Shown here in pieces: positions 39,286 to 50,304 of a stretch of 64,000 nucleotides of DNA (the first letter of the stretch is position 1; every line of letters starts with the position of its first letter). The DNA is taken from the NCBI GenBank assembly GCA_938035525.1, contig CALHOI010000041.1, positions 1 to 64,000 of the forward strand, in the 5' to 3' direction. Under the pieces are notes generated by a model that ran no database searches, was not told the origin of the DNA, and saw nothing but the letters and a program-made list of their open reading frames with translations. A program made the position numbers and the translations under genes. This stretch comes from an uncultured Granulosicoccaceae bacterium. GTDB taxonomy: Bacteria; Pseudomonadota; Gammaproteobacteria; Granulosicoccales; Granulosicoccaceae.

Positions 39286-39924
39286 ATGCGAAGCACCAGA
39301 AAAATAATAGGTGCGCTTCTCGTTTGCACTGGCCTTTGGTCAACGCAAGTGGTAGCAGCACCAGAGTGTGTTTGGCCGGATGATAAAACGCTTGAGGCGA
39401 TTTTACCGGTAGCCACCGATCATGGTAGTCACGCCAGTGGTGTGGTTTTTGCGCACAACCGAGTGCTAACGGCCGCTCACGCGGTCGACGGTGCCGGGCA
39501 ATTTTTTGTGCGAGTACAAGACGGATTCCGCAAAGCATCGTTGATGCTAATAGATCGTCAAAACGATTTGGCTGTGTTGTCGGTCGACACACACGATATA
39601 ACCCCCGTGCCCCTGTCAATGGGTCAACCGAGTCAAAGCCAGATGGTTTGGGCGGTGGGTTTCCCTAAAGCACAGGGAAAAACAACTTCAGCCGGTGTGT
39701 TTCAGCGCAATCGCTCGGGTGCTTTGCACACCAGTGCGCCAATAGATTCCGGCCAATCCGGCGGTGGTTTGTTAACGTGCAACCAAGGCACATACCAGTT
39801 GCTTGGCATGCTGCGTGGCTATGGTGCCTACCTCAGCGGCGACAGATACGTTAAGTTGCAAAATCACTCTGTATCGGTGGCTGCCGCCACTATCCAGCGA
39901 TTTATTGGTAGTACTTACCAGTAG
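39286..39924 (+). CDS. Trypsin-like serine protease, secreted
   Basis: Signal peptide; NRVLTAAHAV, RQNDLAVLSV, DSGQSGGGLL catalytic triad context. Confidence 0.88.
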   Translation: MRSTRKIIGALLVCTGLWSTQVVAAPECVWPDDKTLEAILPVATDHGSHASGVVFAHNRVLTAAHAVDGAGQFFVRVQDGFRKASLMLIDRQNDLAVLSVDTHDITPVPLSMGQPSQSQMVWAVGFPKAQGKTTSAGVFQRNRSGALHTSAPIDSGQSGGGLLTCNQGTYQLLGMLRGYGAYLSGDRYVKLQNHSVSVAAATIQRFIGSTYQ

Positions 39925-40125
39925 GTCAAACCCTTCTCAGCATTGACACGTGTTGCCCAGCGTTATCTTACGGGCAACATGCACCTTACGCTGCATATAG
40001 TTCGTTTTGTGCAGCCGTTGCCGTGTGCATGTCGTTTTAACCGCCATAAACACCGTTTTGAGTGAGCGGGTCTTTGTCAGATTCGCTAGCCTCTTGTGCA
40101 CACGATAACAGCGCAGGCTTCGCTC

Positions 40126-41532
40126 ATGACCATCAGCGTTTTTGACCTATTTAAAATTGGTATAGGTCCTTCCAGCTCCCACACCGTTGGTCCCATGGTG
40201 GCTGCCAACCAGTTCGTTCGATTCCTGGAAGAGCAATCGGACGCTGCTCTGGTTGAAAGAATAAAAGTGGATTTATTGGGCTCTTTGGGTGCAACCGGAA
40301 AAGGCCATGGCAGCGACAAAGCCGTGCTTTTGGGCTTGCAAGGTGAGCATCCGCGTACAGTTGATGTAGAAACAATCGAATCTGTCTTAGCGTCTATTCG
40401 TGAGTCTTCGCAGTTAAAAATACCCGGTCGGCAAGAAAAGCTCGTTTTTAGCGAGAAAACTGATCTGGTCATGCACAAGCGAAAATCCTTACCATTTCAT
40501 CCCAATGGCATGGTTTTCACTGCATTTAATGCAGCGGGTGATGTGCTTTTTAAACGCACGTTTTTTTCAGTGGGTGGCGGGTTTGTTGTGGATGAAGAGG
40601 CTGCCGCCGATCAAAGTCCGATAAAAACTGCCACTGTCGATGTGCCTTACCCGTTTACAACGGGCGATCAACTACTGGCAATTTGCAAGCAAACGGGTTT
40701 GTCCATTGCCCAAGTGATGATGGCAAACGAAACCAGCGTGCTTAGCGAAGCAACTGTGCGTGAAAACATCTTGGAGTTGTGGGAATCCATGCAGGCGTGT
40801 GTTCAACGCGGTTGTCGCGAACACGGTATTTTGCCTGGTGGCATGAAAGTAAAGCGCCGTGCCGCCGGTTTGTTCGAAAAACTTAAATCTAATCCAGAGC
40901 GTGGTTTGTCTGATCCACTAACGGTAATGGATTGGGTCAATTTGTATGCCTTGGCTGTCAACGAAGAAAATGCAGCGGGCGGACGCGTCGTGACTGCGCC
41001 GACCAATGGTGCTGCGGGTATTATTCCGGCTGTGTTGCACTATTACGTGAACTTCTGCCCAGACAGCAGTGACGATGGCGTCGTGGATTTTCTGCTTACC
41101 GCGGGCGCTATAGGTATTCTTTACAAAGAAAATGCATCCATTTCAGGTGCTGAAGTTGGTTGTCAGGGGGAAGTGGGATCTGCATGCTCAATGGCTGCAG
41201 GTGCATTGGCCTCAGTGCTTGGAGGCACACCAGAACAGGTGGAAAATGCCGCTGAAATTGGTATGGAACACAACTTGGGACTGACCTGTGATCCGGTGGG
41301 TGGTTTGGTTCAGGTCCCGTGTATTGAGCGCAATGCCATGGCCTCGGTCAAGGCGATCAATGCATCGCGCATCGCCTTGCGCGGTGACGGGACCCATTAC
41401 GTGTCGCTCGATAAGGTGATTAAAACCATGCGCGATACAGGTGCCGATATGAAAACCAAATACAAGGAAACGGCCAGAGGCGGGTTGGCTATCAATGTTA
41501 TTGAAGTGCCGGTGAGTTTCCCCGACTGCTAG
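40126..41532 (+). CDS. sdaA: L-serine ammonia-lyase
   Basis: [63 protein letters not shown]. Confidence 0.96.
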   Translation: MTISVFDLFKIGIGPSSSHTVGPMVAANQFVRFLEEQSDAALVERIKVDLLGSLGATGKGHGSDKAVLLGLQGEHPRTVDVETIESVLASIRESSQLKIPGRQEKLVFSEKTDLVMHKRKSLPFHPNGMVFTAFNAAGDVLFKRTFFSVGGGFVVDEEAAADQSPIKTATVDVPYPFTTGDQLLAICKQTGLSIAQVMMANETSVLSEATVRENILELWESMQACVQRGCREHGILPGGMKVKRRAAGLFEKLKSNPERGLSDPLTVMDWVNLYALAVNEENAAGGRVVTAPTNGAAGIIPAVLHYYVNFCPDSSDDGVVDFLLTAGAIGILYKENASISGAEVGCQGEVGSACSMAAGALASVLGGTPEQVENAAEIGMEHNLGLTCDPVGGLVQVPCIERNAMASVKAINASRIALRGDGTHYVSLDKVIKTMRDTGADMKTKYKETARGGLAINVIEVPVSFPDC

Positions 41533-41584
41533 CATTGCTGTTGATACGCGTATACTCAACTCAGGCCAAACTGAATCCAATCCT

Positions 41585-42040
41585 ATGAATGCACTTGCCA
41601 TCGCTGTGCACGTTGTTGCTGCCGTTGTCTGGGTGGGCGGTCTATTTTTCGCCTACGTAGTGTTGCGACCAACGGCTGCGACGTTCGAACCACCTCAGCG
41701 ATTAACGCTATGGGCGGGTGTGTTCAAACGATTTTTTCCCTGGGTCTGGATGGCCATTGTGTTTATCATGCTCAGTGGTTACTGGCTGATATTTGACTGG
41801 TTCAAAGGCTTTGCAACCACACCCGGTTATGTCCACATCATGCATTTACTTGGCTGGGTCATGACACTGTTGTTTGTGTTTATGTACTACAAAATCTACC
41901 CCGCGTTTGTTGCCGCCGTTAAAGCTGAAGACTGGCCGGCCGCAGGTTCGGTGCTAAACCGAATCAGACAAATTGTATTGATCAATTTGATCATTGGTTT
42001 GTCGCTGTTATTGATTATCACTGCCTTGCAACGCCTGTAA
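41585..42040 (+). CDS. CopD-family membrane protein
   Basis: HVVAAVVWVGGLFFAYVVLRP, four TM segments. Confidence 0.8.
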   Translation: MNALAIAVHVVAAVVWVGGLFFAYVVLRPTAATFEPPQRLTLWAGVFKRFFPWVWMAIVFIMLSGYWLIFDWFKGFATTPGYVHIMHLLGWVMTLLFVFMYYKIYPAFVAAVKAEDWPAAGSVLNRIRQIVLINLIIGLSLLLIITALQRL

Positions 42041-42322
42041 GGCCCTGCCGATTGTGGCTTGCATTCCGCAAGTCACCTTGCCAACCCATTGATGTCAAAT
42101 TGTGATCAGTGTCACACATCGTTGACGCTGCATTCTTTTGGGCGATAAAAATCGCGCACAAGCCGCTGAATTTCCGTCATTGCAGCCGAATTTGCAAAAA
42201 ATACGCGTTAATTACTGTGGCCTTATTACCGCTTTCAGTTTCGTTTAAGCAAGCTTCGGTAATGTCGTAGCACAAGATTTATTTTTTGCACGTTTTCATG
42301 TGCTTGGAAAGGGAAGCTACGG

Positions 42323-43006
42323 GTGTTTGGTTTGTTTAAAAAAACAGAGCTACCAACAAAAGACGAGGCCTTGCCTGGTCGTGACGTTGCCCTGCGCGTA
42401 GCCGAAAAACACCTTGTGCTACAGAATTCGCTGCAGGGCCCATTTCCTGGCGACATGCAGCTTGCCATGTTTGGTATGGGGTGTTTTTGGGGTGTGGAGC
42501 GTTTGTTCTGGCAACAGGAAGGCGTGTACTCGACGGCGGTTGGTTATGCGGCCGGTATCACTGCCAATCCGCTTTATCAGGAAGTGTGTACTGGCATGAC
42601 GGGTCATAACGAGGTAGTACGTGTCGTGTACGACCCTGCCATTATCTCTTACGAGCGACTGCTTACTTTATTTTGGGAATCGCACGACCCGACACAGGGC
42701 ATGGCTCAAGGTAACGACCGAGGCACCCAGTATCGCTCAGGTATTTACTGCTACAGCGACGAACAACAAACACTGGCAAACGCGAGCAAACAACAGTTTC
42801 AATCAGCGTTATCGCACAAGGGATTCGGAGAAATCACCACCGAAATCCTTGCCGCGCCTACGTTTTATTTTGCCGAAGACGAACATCAACAGTACTTGCA
42901 TAAAAACCCGGGCGGCTATTGCAGCATGCGCGGTACCGGAGCTGTTTGTCCGATTGGCTCAGAAGATCTAGCTAACCACGGCTCTGACGCAAGGGCAACA
43001 ACGTGA
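42323..43006 (+). CDS. msrA: Peptide-methionine (S)-S-oxide reductase
   Basis: GTG start; [66 protein letters not shown]. Confidence 0.95.
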   Translation: MFGLFKKTELPTKDEALPGRDVALRVAEKHLVLQNSLQGPFPGDMQLAMFGMGCFWGVERLFWQQEGVYSTAVGYAAGITANPLYQEVCTGMTGHNEVVRVVYDPAIISYERLLTLFWESHDPTQGMAQGNDRGTQYRSGIYCYSDEQQTLANASKQQFQSALSHKGFGEITTEILAAPTFYFAEDEHQQYLHKNPGGYCSMRGTGAVCPIGSEDLANHGSDARATT

Positions 43007-43875
43007 TTCAGCCGCCGACCGATGCCATGTTAGTGCCGTTTGATGGCAGCTTTAGAGTAGCCGACTATGCCACCGTGCCCGGTGAAGACATCGGTAAAAA
43101 AGATTTGCAAAAATCGCTGAAAAAACGCGTCGATCAAATCAGTAAGCTGCAGCGAAAGCTGTACGCAGACGATCGGTTTGCCATGCTGCTGGTGTTTCAG
43201 GCAATGGATGCGGCTGGTAAAGACGGCACCATTCGAGCGGTCATGAGCGGTGTTAACCCTGCCGGGTGCCAGGTTTATTCGTTTAAGTCGCCTTCATCAG
43301 AAGAGCTTGATCACGATTTTCTATGGCGAACCAGTAACCGTTTACCGGAACGTGGCCGCATTGGTATTTTTAATCGTAGTTACTACGAGGAAGTACTGGC
43401 TGTTCGGGTTAGACCAGAATACTTAGCCAAGCAACGATTACCGCACATAGACGTCCAAAACATCTGGGCAAATCGATTTGAATCTATCAGGGAGCACGAA
43501 GCTCACCTCACCAGAAACGGCACTATCGTATTAAAGTTTTGGTTAAACGTTTCTCGTGAGGAACAAAAAGACCGTTTCATGAGTCGATTAACTACACCCG
43601 AACGCTATTGGAAGTTTTCAAAAACAGATTTATCAGAACGAGGTAAGTGGTCTGACTACATGGCGGCCTATCAGGACATTTTTAATGAAACGTCGCGTGA
43701 AAACGCGCCCTGGTATGCCATTCCAGCAGATAACAAGCCTTACATGCGGTTATGTGTTGCACAGGTTATTGCGCAAACACTGGAGTCACTGCCGCTCGAG
43801 TACCCGGAGAAGTCAGCCGAAGAGCTGGCCTTATTTGAACAACATATTAATCATTTGGAAAACGAATCCGGTTGA
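43003..43875 (+). CDS. Polyphosphate kinase 2 family protein
   Basis: [67 protein letters not shown]. Confidence 0.94.
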   Translation: MIQPPTDAMLVPFDGSFRVADYATVPGEDIGKKDLQKSLKKRVDQISKLQRKLYADDRFAMLLVFQAMDAAGKDGTIRAVMSGVNPAGCQVYSFKSPSSEELDHDFLWRTSNRLPERGRIGIFNRSYYEEVLAVRVRPEYLAKQRLPHIDVQNIWANRFESIREHEAHLTRNGTIVLKFWLNVSREEQKDRFMSRLTTPERYWKFSKTDLSERGKWSDYMAAYQDIFNETSRENAPWYAIPADNKPYMRLCVAQVIAQTLESLPLEYPEKSAEELALFEQHINHLENESG

Positions 43876-43984
43876 TTGGTCAGACTTTTGCGTAGCTGTT
43901 TTGTACAAACACAAACCTGAATACAGGTAAGTGTCTTTTAACAGCAGCACTGGCTAACAATTGGATTCGAACTGGGAGCAAATT

Positions 43985-44188
43985 ATGCAACCGATGAAAC
44001 GAGAAGCAATTCCTGAAGGCGACGCACTACGACCGCTGCCTGCGCAGCTAACGTACGCCGCCACGGTGGATATTCGTAATGTTGAACATGAAATCACTGA
44101 GTTTATGATTCGACGTGCCTGTGAAGAGATGGATGCGCAACAACAGTATCCGTTTTGTGGCCGCAAGCCGAAACAGCGAAGAGGGTAA
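43985..44188 (+). CDS. Small hypothetical protein
   Basis: MQPMKREAIPEGDALRPLPAQLTYAATVDIRNVEHEITEFMIRRACEEMDAQQQYPFCGRKPKQRRG. Confidence 0.55.
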   Translation: MQPMKREAIPEGDALRPLPAQLTYAATVDIRNVEHEITEFMIRRACEEMDAQQQYPFCGRKPKQRRG

Positions 44189-44231
44189 AGTTTAAAAGAG
44201 GCTAAAGTTTTCGTACTCTGGCAACGCAGAA

Positions 44232-44253
44232 AGGAGCCCGCATCACGGCTCCT
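44232..44253. terminator. Hairpin between convergent hypothetical gene and gspF, possible bidirectional terminator
   Basis: aggagcc-cgcatcac-ggctcct; only short T tract on minus strand. Confidence 0.4.
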
Positions 44254-44289
44254 GAAGTCTTTATACCTGCACCGCGCACAGAAGTTTTT

Positions 44290-45522
44290 TTACGCTACTA
44301 GCTGGTTCATCTCAAAGATCGGCAACAGTATGCCGAGCACAATCGCCAATACCACGCCACCCATTATCAGTATTACCACCGGCTCAAACAAGCCAAGAAA
44401 AATGGCCATAACAGAATTCAGTTCGCGCTCTTGATGCGTGGCGGCTTTTTCCAGCATCGAATCCATTTTCCCCGAAGCCTCGCCACTGGCCACTAAGTGC
44501 AGCATCATCGGTGGAAAGTAACCGGTTTTCTCCAGCGCTGTACCCAGTGTGGAGCCTTCTCGTACCTGGCCTGCTGCCGTGTCGACTGCGGTGCGCATTG
44601 GGCGATTCGTTATAACCTGTGCCGATATATCCAATGCTTCAAGCACAGGAACACCACTGGCCGACAAGATACTTAAGGTTCGCGCAAACTGAGCGGTGTT
44701 GAATCCGCGAATCAACTTTTTAATCAGTGGTATTTTTAATAGAAAACCATGCACACGGGTTTTAAATGCTTCGCCTCGCATCGCGTACCTGAATGCAATG
44801 ACCACCACGATCAAAATAACCGCAACGATGAGCCCCCATTCGCGAACAAACGCGCTGGTGGCCAGTAACCCAACTGTCAGAGCTGGAAGTTCCTGATTCA
44901 TGCCTTCAAAAACCTGTACTACCTGTGGTACCACATAAGCCAGCAGGAAAGCCACGATAAGAATCGATGCAACCACCAGCATAGTGGGGTAGATCAAGGC
45001 CTTTTTAACGGTGGCGTTAGCGACCTGGCGCTCTTCGGTATAGTCGGCCAGACGCTCAAGCACCGCATCAAGGTGCCCCGATTGCTCACCGGCGGCAACC
45101 GTTGCCTGATAAATTTCGGGGAATACTTTCGGATAGTCTTTCAGCGCCGATGCAAACGTATGCCCTTCAAGTACTTTGGAGCGCACCGACAAAATCAATG
45201 ATTGAATTTTTGGTTTTTCAGTTTGTCGACTCACCGCCGCCAGCGCTTCTTCCAGTGGCGTACCCGCACCGCTTAAGGTGGCAACCTGTCGCGTCATCAA
45301 GGCCAGGTCATTGGTTTTGATACCGCCACGATACGTCGCGCCAGAAGGCGCCGCACCTGCTTTGGATTTGGAATTGGAGCGAACGGTGGTTTCTTCTACC
45401 GTGAGCGGTGTCAGCCCTTGTTGCCGAAGAGCGGCACGTGCCAATCGCGCTGTGTCTGCTTCAAGAACACCCTTTTTTTCTTTGCCGCGCTCGTCTAACG
45501 CGACGTACTCGAAAGCGGCCAT
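44290..45522 (-). CDS. gspF: Type II secretion inner membrane protein GspF
   Basis: FEYVALDERGKEKKGVLEADTARLARAALRQQGLTPL, LALMTRQVATLSGAGTPLEEAL. Confidence 0.96.
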   Translation of the reverse strand: MAAFEYVALDERGKEKKGVLEADTARLARAALRQQGLTPLTVEETTVRSNSKSKAGAAPSGATYRGGIKTNDLALMTRQVATLSGAGTPLEEALAAVSRQTEKPKIQSLILSVRSKVLEGHTFASALKDYPKVFPEIYQATVAAGEQSGHLDAVLERLADYTEERQVANATVKKALIYPTMLVVASILIVAFLLAYVVPQVVQVFEGMNQELPALTVGLLATSAFVREWGLIVAVILIVVVIAFRYAMRGEAFKTRVHGFLLKIPLIKKLIRGFNTAQFARTLSILSASGVPVLEALDISAQVITNRPMRTAVDTAAGQVREGSTLGTALEKTGYFPPMMLHLVASGEASGKMDSMLEKAATHQERELNSVMAIFLGLFEPVVILIMGGVVLAIVLGILLPIFEMNQLVA

Positions 45523-47126
45523 TAACCCTCTCGTGTCACTCGGAGTACTTCTTCCAGTGAGGTTCTGCCTTCCAGTACCAAACGAGCGCCGTCGTCCTGA
45601 ATGCCAGGATGCTTACTGCGCGCGTGATTTTCAAGATCGTGTTCAGATTGACCGTCGTGAATCATGGTACGCATGGCTTCATCAACTTCAACAACCTCAT
45701 AGATACCGGTTCGGCCGGTGTAGCCCGTGTGATTACATCGATCACAGCCATGTGCTGTGTGTACGTTGGTCGCCTGACTCACTGTTGCTCGTAAGGTTTT
45801 AAGTTCGGCGTGTGTCGGTGTGATTTTGCGTTTGCAGTCTTCACACAAGACGCGCACCAGTCGTTGAGCAACCAGCGCCACTAACGACGATGCTAATAGA
45901 AAAGGCTCGATACCCATGTCGCGCAGTCGGGTTACCGCGCCTACTGCTGTGTTGGTGTGCAAGGTTGATAACACCAAGTGACCGGTGAGTGATGCTTGCA
46001 CGGCAATATCAGCGGTTTCAACATCACGTATCTCACCGACCATCACGATATCGGGATCCTGACGCAAAATGGCGCGCAGTCCACGGGCAAAATCCAGATC
46101 AACTTTATTGTTGACTTGAGTCTGGCCAATGCCATCGAGGTAATATTCGATTGGGTCTTCGACCGTGAGGATTGAATACTTTGACGTGTTTAGTCGAGAC
46201 AGCGCGGCATACAACGTTGTGGTTTTACCAGAGCCGGTTGGGCCGGTCACCAGAATAATGCCGTGTGATAAGGACAATGCCCGGGTTAAGCTGGCATGCG
46301 CTACTTCTGGCATACCCAAGTGTTCAAGGTCGAGTCTGCCGGCTTGTTTGTCTAATAAACGCAGGACCACTCGTTCGCCATGACCTGAAGGCAGGGTAGA
46401 GACCCGCACGTCAACAGGGCGCCCGGCAACCCGCAACGATATACGTCCATCCTGGGGTAGTCGGCGCTCGGCAATATCGAGCTTGGCCATGACTTTTAAT
46501 CGGGAAATAATCAGCGGCGCAATTTCACGTGGTGGGTCGAGCATTTTCTGCATAACGCCATCGACTCGATAGCGAACAGCCAGTCGTTTTTCGAACGGCT
46601 CAATGTGTACGTCCGATGCCTGTGAGCGCACCGCCTCTGTCAGCATGGCGTTGATCAAGCGGATGACCGGTGCATCGTCTGTTGATTCAAGAAGGTCTTC
46701 AGGCTCTGGCAATGATTCAGCCAGCGCGTTCAGGTCAAGATCGTCACCAAAGTCATCCATAATATCGATAGCTTGCCCGGTTTCACCCTCGTAGTGTCGT
46801 GTGAGTCGGGCATCGAAGTCGTCGCTGCTGATCGGCTCCATGCTCATGACCTGACCAGATTTGCTGGCTTTACGACGTGTTTCGGCTAAAGCCATCATTG
46901 AAACGCCAGGTTTGTGGACAAGCTTTAGTTGGCCATCGACGGTTTCAAGCAGCACACCGTGTCGCTTGGCAAAGGTGTAGGGCAGATCGACTGGAGGGCG
47001 CTGAGCAGCAGCGCCTAGCGGTGTTGATAACGGTTGTGTGTTATCACCAGCATCGTTCTCATCGTTGGCTGCACCCGAGTCATCGGGGTCGCCAACATCT
47101 ATAAAATCTGCAGGTGAAACAACCAT
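45522..47126 (-). CDS. gspE: Type II secretion ATPase GspE
   Basis: ILVTGPTGSGKTTTLYAALSRLN, VEDPIEYYLDGIGQTQVN, AILRQDPDIVMVGEIRDVETADIAVQASLTGHLVLSTLHTN. Confidence 0.97.
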   Translation of the reverse strand: MVVSPADFIDVGDPDDSGAANDENDAGDNTQPLSTPLGAAAQRPPVDLPYTFAKRHGVLLETVDGQLKLVHKPGVSMMALAETRRKASKSGQVMSMEPISSDDFDARLTRHYEGETGQAIDIMDDFGDDLDLNALAESLPEPEDLLESTDDAPVIRLINAMLTEAVRSQASDVHIEPFEKRLAVRYRVDGVMQKMLDPPREIAPLIISRLKVMAKLDIAERRLPQDGRISLRVAGRPVDVRVSTLPSGHGERVVLRLLDKQAGRLDLEHLGMPEVAHASLTRALSLSHGIILVTGPTGSGKTTTLYAALSRLNTSKYSILTVEDPIEYYLDGIGQTQVNNKVDLDFARGLRAILRQDPDIVMVGEIRDVETADIAVQASLTGHLVLSTLHTNTAVGAVTRLRDMGIEPFLLASSLVALVAQRLVRVLCEDCKRKITPTHAELKTLRATVSQATNVHTAHGCDRCNHTGYTGRTGIYEVVEVDEAMRTMIHDGQSEHDLENHARSKHPGIQDDGARLVLEGRTSLEEVLRVTREG

Positions 47127-47132
47127 TTTGCT

Positions 47133-49319
47133 CTATTCAATCTTTGTATCAAAAGGCCCAATCGCATCTTTCGCGCCAGCTTGGCGCTTCAGGGTGTCAA
47201 TTTGTGGCAATTTAGTGCCGACTTTGAGCTCCTTCGAACCCAAATCGGTGGTTGGTACTATGGTGTTTAACGCACCGTCGACATTATTTACGCGTTTACC
47301 TTCAAAGAAAAGGTGCAGATCAGGTAATTTTGGCGCTTTTCGGTCTTCTAATTCGTCATTTGCAAACAGACCGAGTTGTGCAGTACGCAGGTCGTCGTAT
47401 TTATTGCGGCTGTAGTAATCGGCCGTTTCAACGTCACGCAAAATGGTTGGGTGCATGAATACCATCAGGTTTCTTTTGCTGTTGGTGCTGGTCCGGTAAC
47501 GGAACAAGCTGCCCAGCAGCGGAATATCACCAAGTAAAGGCACCTTGTCGTGCGTGTCGCTGATTTTGTCATCGATCAGGCCGCCGAGCACCAGGGTTTG
47601 ACCATCTTCCACCATGACGGTGGTTTTTATCGAGCGTTTGTTGGTGGTGATATCGGACGCACCGGTAACCGACGTGCTGCTGACATCAGATACTTCTTGC
47701 TCGATGTCCATTTTAATGTTGTTGCCTTCATTGATTTGCGGCTTGACCTTCAGGCTGATGCCGATGTCCTGACGCTCAATGGTTTGGAACGGATTATTGT
47801 TGGATGCTGATAGCTGTGTGCCCGTCACAAACGGTACGTTTTGACCAACAACGATCTCGGCTTCCTGGTTGTCCATGGTAACCAGCGTTGGCGTGGACAG
47901 AATGTTGTTGTCAGAATCTGAGGCGATGGCAGAGAGCAGAAAACCGAAGTCAATGCCACCGTTGCCGAATCGGCCCAGAGCCAATGACAAACCGTTACTC
48001 AAAGTTGCGCCAGTACCACTGATAGCGCCTGCAGCCGTTCCCACCAAAGCTTGTGTAGCACCGCCAAGGTTGGTGTATGCAACCGGGCGGTTGCCATTGG
48101 AACCGTCGACAGCAAAGTTAACACCCAGCTGAGCGCTGTTGTTTTCAGATAGCTCGGCAATTATGGCTTCAACCAATACTTGTGCACGGCGAATATCGAG
48201 CTGTTCGATAACGGCCAGGATGCTGCGCATTTCGTCGGGTGGTGCAGTAATGATCAGCGCGTTGGTGTCTTCGTCGGCCTGAATATCAACGTTCGGACGA
48301 TCGCTATCCTGGTTGCTGGTGTTGCGAATAATGGAAGCCGTTGGTGCTTGCTGGACTACAACACCATTAGCGTTAACAGTTGGCGCCGCCGCTGTTGGGG
48401 TTGCACTCTGTGCAGCGGCACCACCGTCATCAGAGCTTGAGCTGGTCCCGATTTTGGCCTGACCGGCTGATACACCCGTTAATATGGCGAGTAAATCGAC
48501 TGCATTGGCAAAGCGCAAATACACCACTCGGGTGTTACCACCAGACTCTACCGGCGTGTCCAGGTTGGCAATCAGCCCGCGCATACGAACACGCGCTGGT
48601 TGGTCACCACTAAGCAAAATACTGTTGGTACGCTCGTCAGCGGCAAAACGCACAGCACCCGGGGAGCTTGCTCCCTGACCGGCACGTGATTGCAGTGACC
48701 CTAATATTCGAATAACTTCACTGGCTGACGCGTGTCGCAGGCGAATCACTTCGACTTCTTCGTTATCAGGGCGATCGATACCTTGAATAATGGATATCAG
48801 GCGCTGAATGTTGCTGCCACGATCAGTCACGATTAACGTGTTGGTTGCAGCGTAAGCAGCCAGGTGACCCTGTTGCGGCACCAGTGGACGAAGTATTGGC
48901 ACCAACTGCGCAGCCGGTACGTTTTCAACTTTTATAACCTGAGTCACCAGCTGGTCGCTAACAGTACCGTCGTAGGCAGGCACTGGGCCCTGTTTAGCGT
49001 TAACGTCGGGGACGATTTTTATCAGATCTTTGCCGGGCACCGCCGAATAGCCGTGAACCTGCAGAACAGACAAAAAGGTTTCGTACAGCTCATCAGCGTT
49101 AAGTGGCTTGGCTGAAATAACAGTTACGCGTGCCTTAACCCGTGGGTCAACCACGAAGTTTCTCCCGGACTGGCGCGACACTGTTTGAATAAGCGAGTGA
49201 ATATCCGCATTCTTCAAATTCAGCGTGAAAGTATCTTCCTGCGCACGCAGCGGTCCGCTGAAAAGCAGGGCCATGCCCAGCAGTGCGAAGAGTATGTTTA
49301 TGCTTAGCCTGTTATTCAT
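47133..49319 (-). CDS. gspD: Type II secretion secretin GspD
   Basis: DIHSLIQTVSRQSGRNFVVDPRVKARVTVIS, secretin core VEDGQTLVLGGLIDDKISDTHDKVPLLGDIPLLGSLFR. Confidence 0.97.
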   Translation of the reverse strand: MNNRLSINILFALLGMALLFSGPLRAQEDTFTLNLKNADIHSLIQTVSRQSGRNFVVDPRVKARVTVISAKPLNADELYETFLSVLQVHGYSAVPGKDLIKIVPDVNAKQGPVPAYDGTVSDQLVTQVIKVENVPAAQLVPILRPLVPQQGHLAAYAATNTLIVTDRGSNIQRLISIIQGIDRPDNEEVEVIRLRHASASEVIRILGSLQSRAGQGASSPGAVRFAADERTNSILLSGDQPARVRMRGLIANLDTPVESGGNTRVVYLRFANAVDLLAILTGVSAGQAKIGTSSSSDDGGAAAQSATPTAAAPTVNANGVVVQQAPTASIIRNTSNQDSDRPNVDIQADEDTNALIITAPPDEMRSILAVIEQLDIRRAQVLVEAIIAELSENNSAQLGVNFAVDGSNGNRPVAYTNLGGATQALVGTAAGAISGTGATLSNGLSLALGRFGNGGIDFGFLLSAIASDSDNNILSTPTLVTMDNQEAEIVVGQNVPFVTGTQLSASNNNPFQTIERQDIGISLKVKPQINEGNNIKMDIEQEVSDVSSTSVTGASDITTNKRSIKTTVMVEDGQTLVLGGLIDDKISDTHDKVPLLGDIPLLGSLFRYRTSTNSKRNLMVFMHPTILRDVETADYYSRNKYDDLRTAQLGLFANDELEDRKAPKLPDLHLFFEGKRVNNVDGALNTIVPTTDLGSKELKVGTKLPQIDTLKRQAGAKDAIGPFDTKIE

Positions 49320-49377
49320 AGTTTTTGAGCAAGTTCACCTTGATTAAAGTGTAGCTCGTTAATTTGCAAAACGCGGT

Positions 49378-50304
49378 TTATTGCGCAAGTGAAATCGACA
49401 ATGGAATCTCTGCACCATCGCGCAGTACAGTCACTTCAAGTGCTTGTGCCTTAACCGCGTTTCTTAACGCGCGTATGCCTTGTTTTTGAGAGTTAAGTTG
49501 GATGTTGTTAACTTTCGTTATAACGTCCCCGGCAACAATGCCCTGAGCTTCTAAAATTTCAGGATTTTGCTTTGGGGTAATTCGGTAGCCTACTAATTTG
49601 CCGTTCTCTTGATACGGCTCGGCAGCCACAATGCGACCCAGCATAGATGGGTTACGTGCCAGGGTATCGCGCAGTGCGCCTGGTGTTGTCGGTAGCTCGA
49701 TGGGCGCATCGTTCGCACTACCCGAAGCGCCATTGCTGGCCTGACCTTGCGTGCTGGCAGCCTGTGCTTGTTGCACCGGACGCATGGCGATTGGCTGAGA
49801 GTCTTCAGGTAAATCAAGTCGCTCACGTTTGCCGCGATTATTCAGTATGACGTATTCTTTGTGGACTTCTTCGAGTGTGACCTCACCCGTGACTTTATCG
49901 CCAATGCCGTAAGCGGATTGGTCATCAGAGCCAGCACTGATGATTGCAATGGCTTTTTCGGCCGGGCTGTAGGCAAAAACACCCGACAGTGAAAGCTGTA
50001 GGCTGGTTTTTTTAACCGGCTCTTCTTTCTTCTCGGCAACAACCTCTTTGGTGTTTTTGGATGCGTCGCCAAACAAATGCAAACCGGCCGTAATGGATGC
50101 AAGCTGCATAGGATCAACGTTTTGCGCAGCAGTCTGGTTAGGCACAACGGCCGCACTCGGAAACGCCATTGCCGGTGCAGGCAAGAGTTTCAAACTCAAT
50201 ACTGCCAAAGCCCATCCGAGTGCGATAACCAACAAAGTGTTTACCCAGCGGGGTAGCCTTGATGGCTTGTCAGCATATTGTGTCGCGTTTGTGGTCGGAC
50301 TCAT
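49378..50304 (-). CDS. gspC: Type II secretion protein GspC
   Basis: TM anchor, HR-like domain LQLSLSGVFAYSPAEKAIAIISAG, C-terminal PDZ; position upstream of gspD. Confidence 0.92.
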   Translation of the reverse strand: MSPTTNATQYADKPSRLPRWVNTLLVIALGWALAVLSLKLLPAPAMAFPSAAVVPNQTAAQNVDPMQLASITAGLHLFGDASKNTKEVVAEKKEEPVKKTSLQLSLSGVFAYSPAEKAIAIISAGSDDQSAYGIGDKVTGEVTLEEVHKEYVILNNRGKRERLDLPEDSQPIAMRPVQQAQAASTQGQASNGASGSANDAPIELPTTPGALRDTLARNPSMLGRIVAAEPYQENGKLVGYRITPKQNPEILEAQGIVAGDVITKVNNIQLNSQKQGIRALRNAVKAQALEVTVLRDGAEIPLSISLAQ

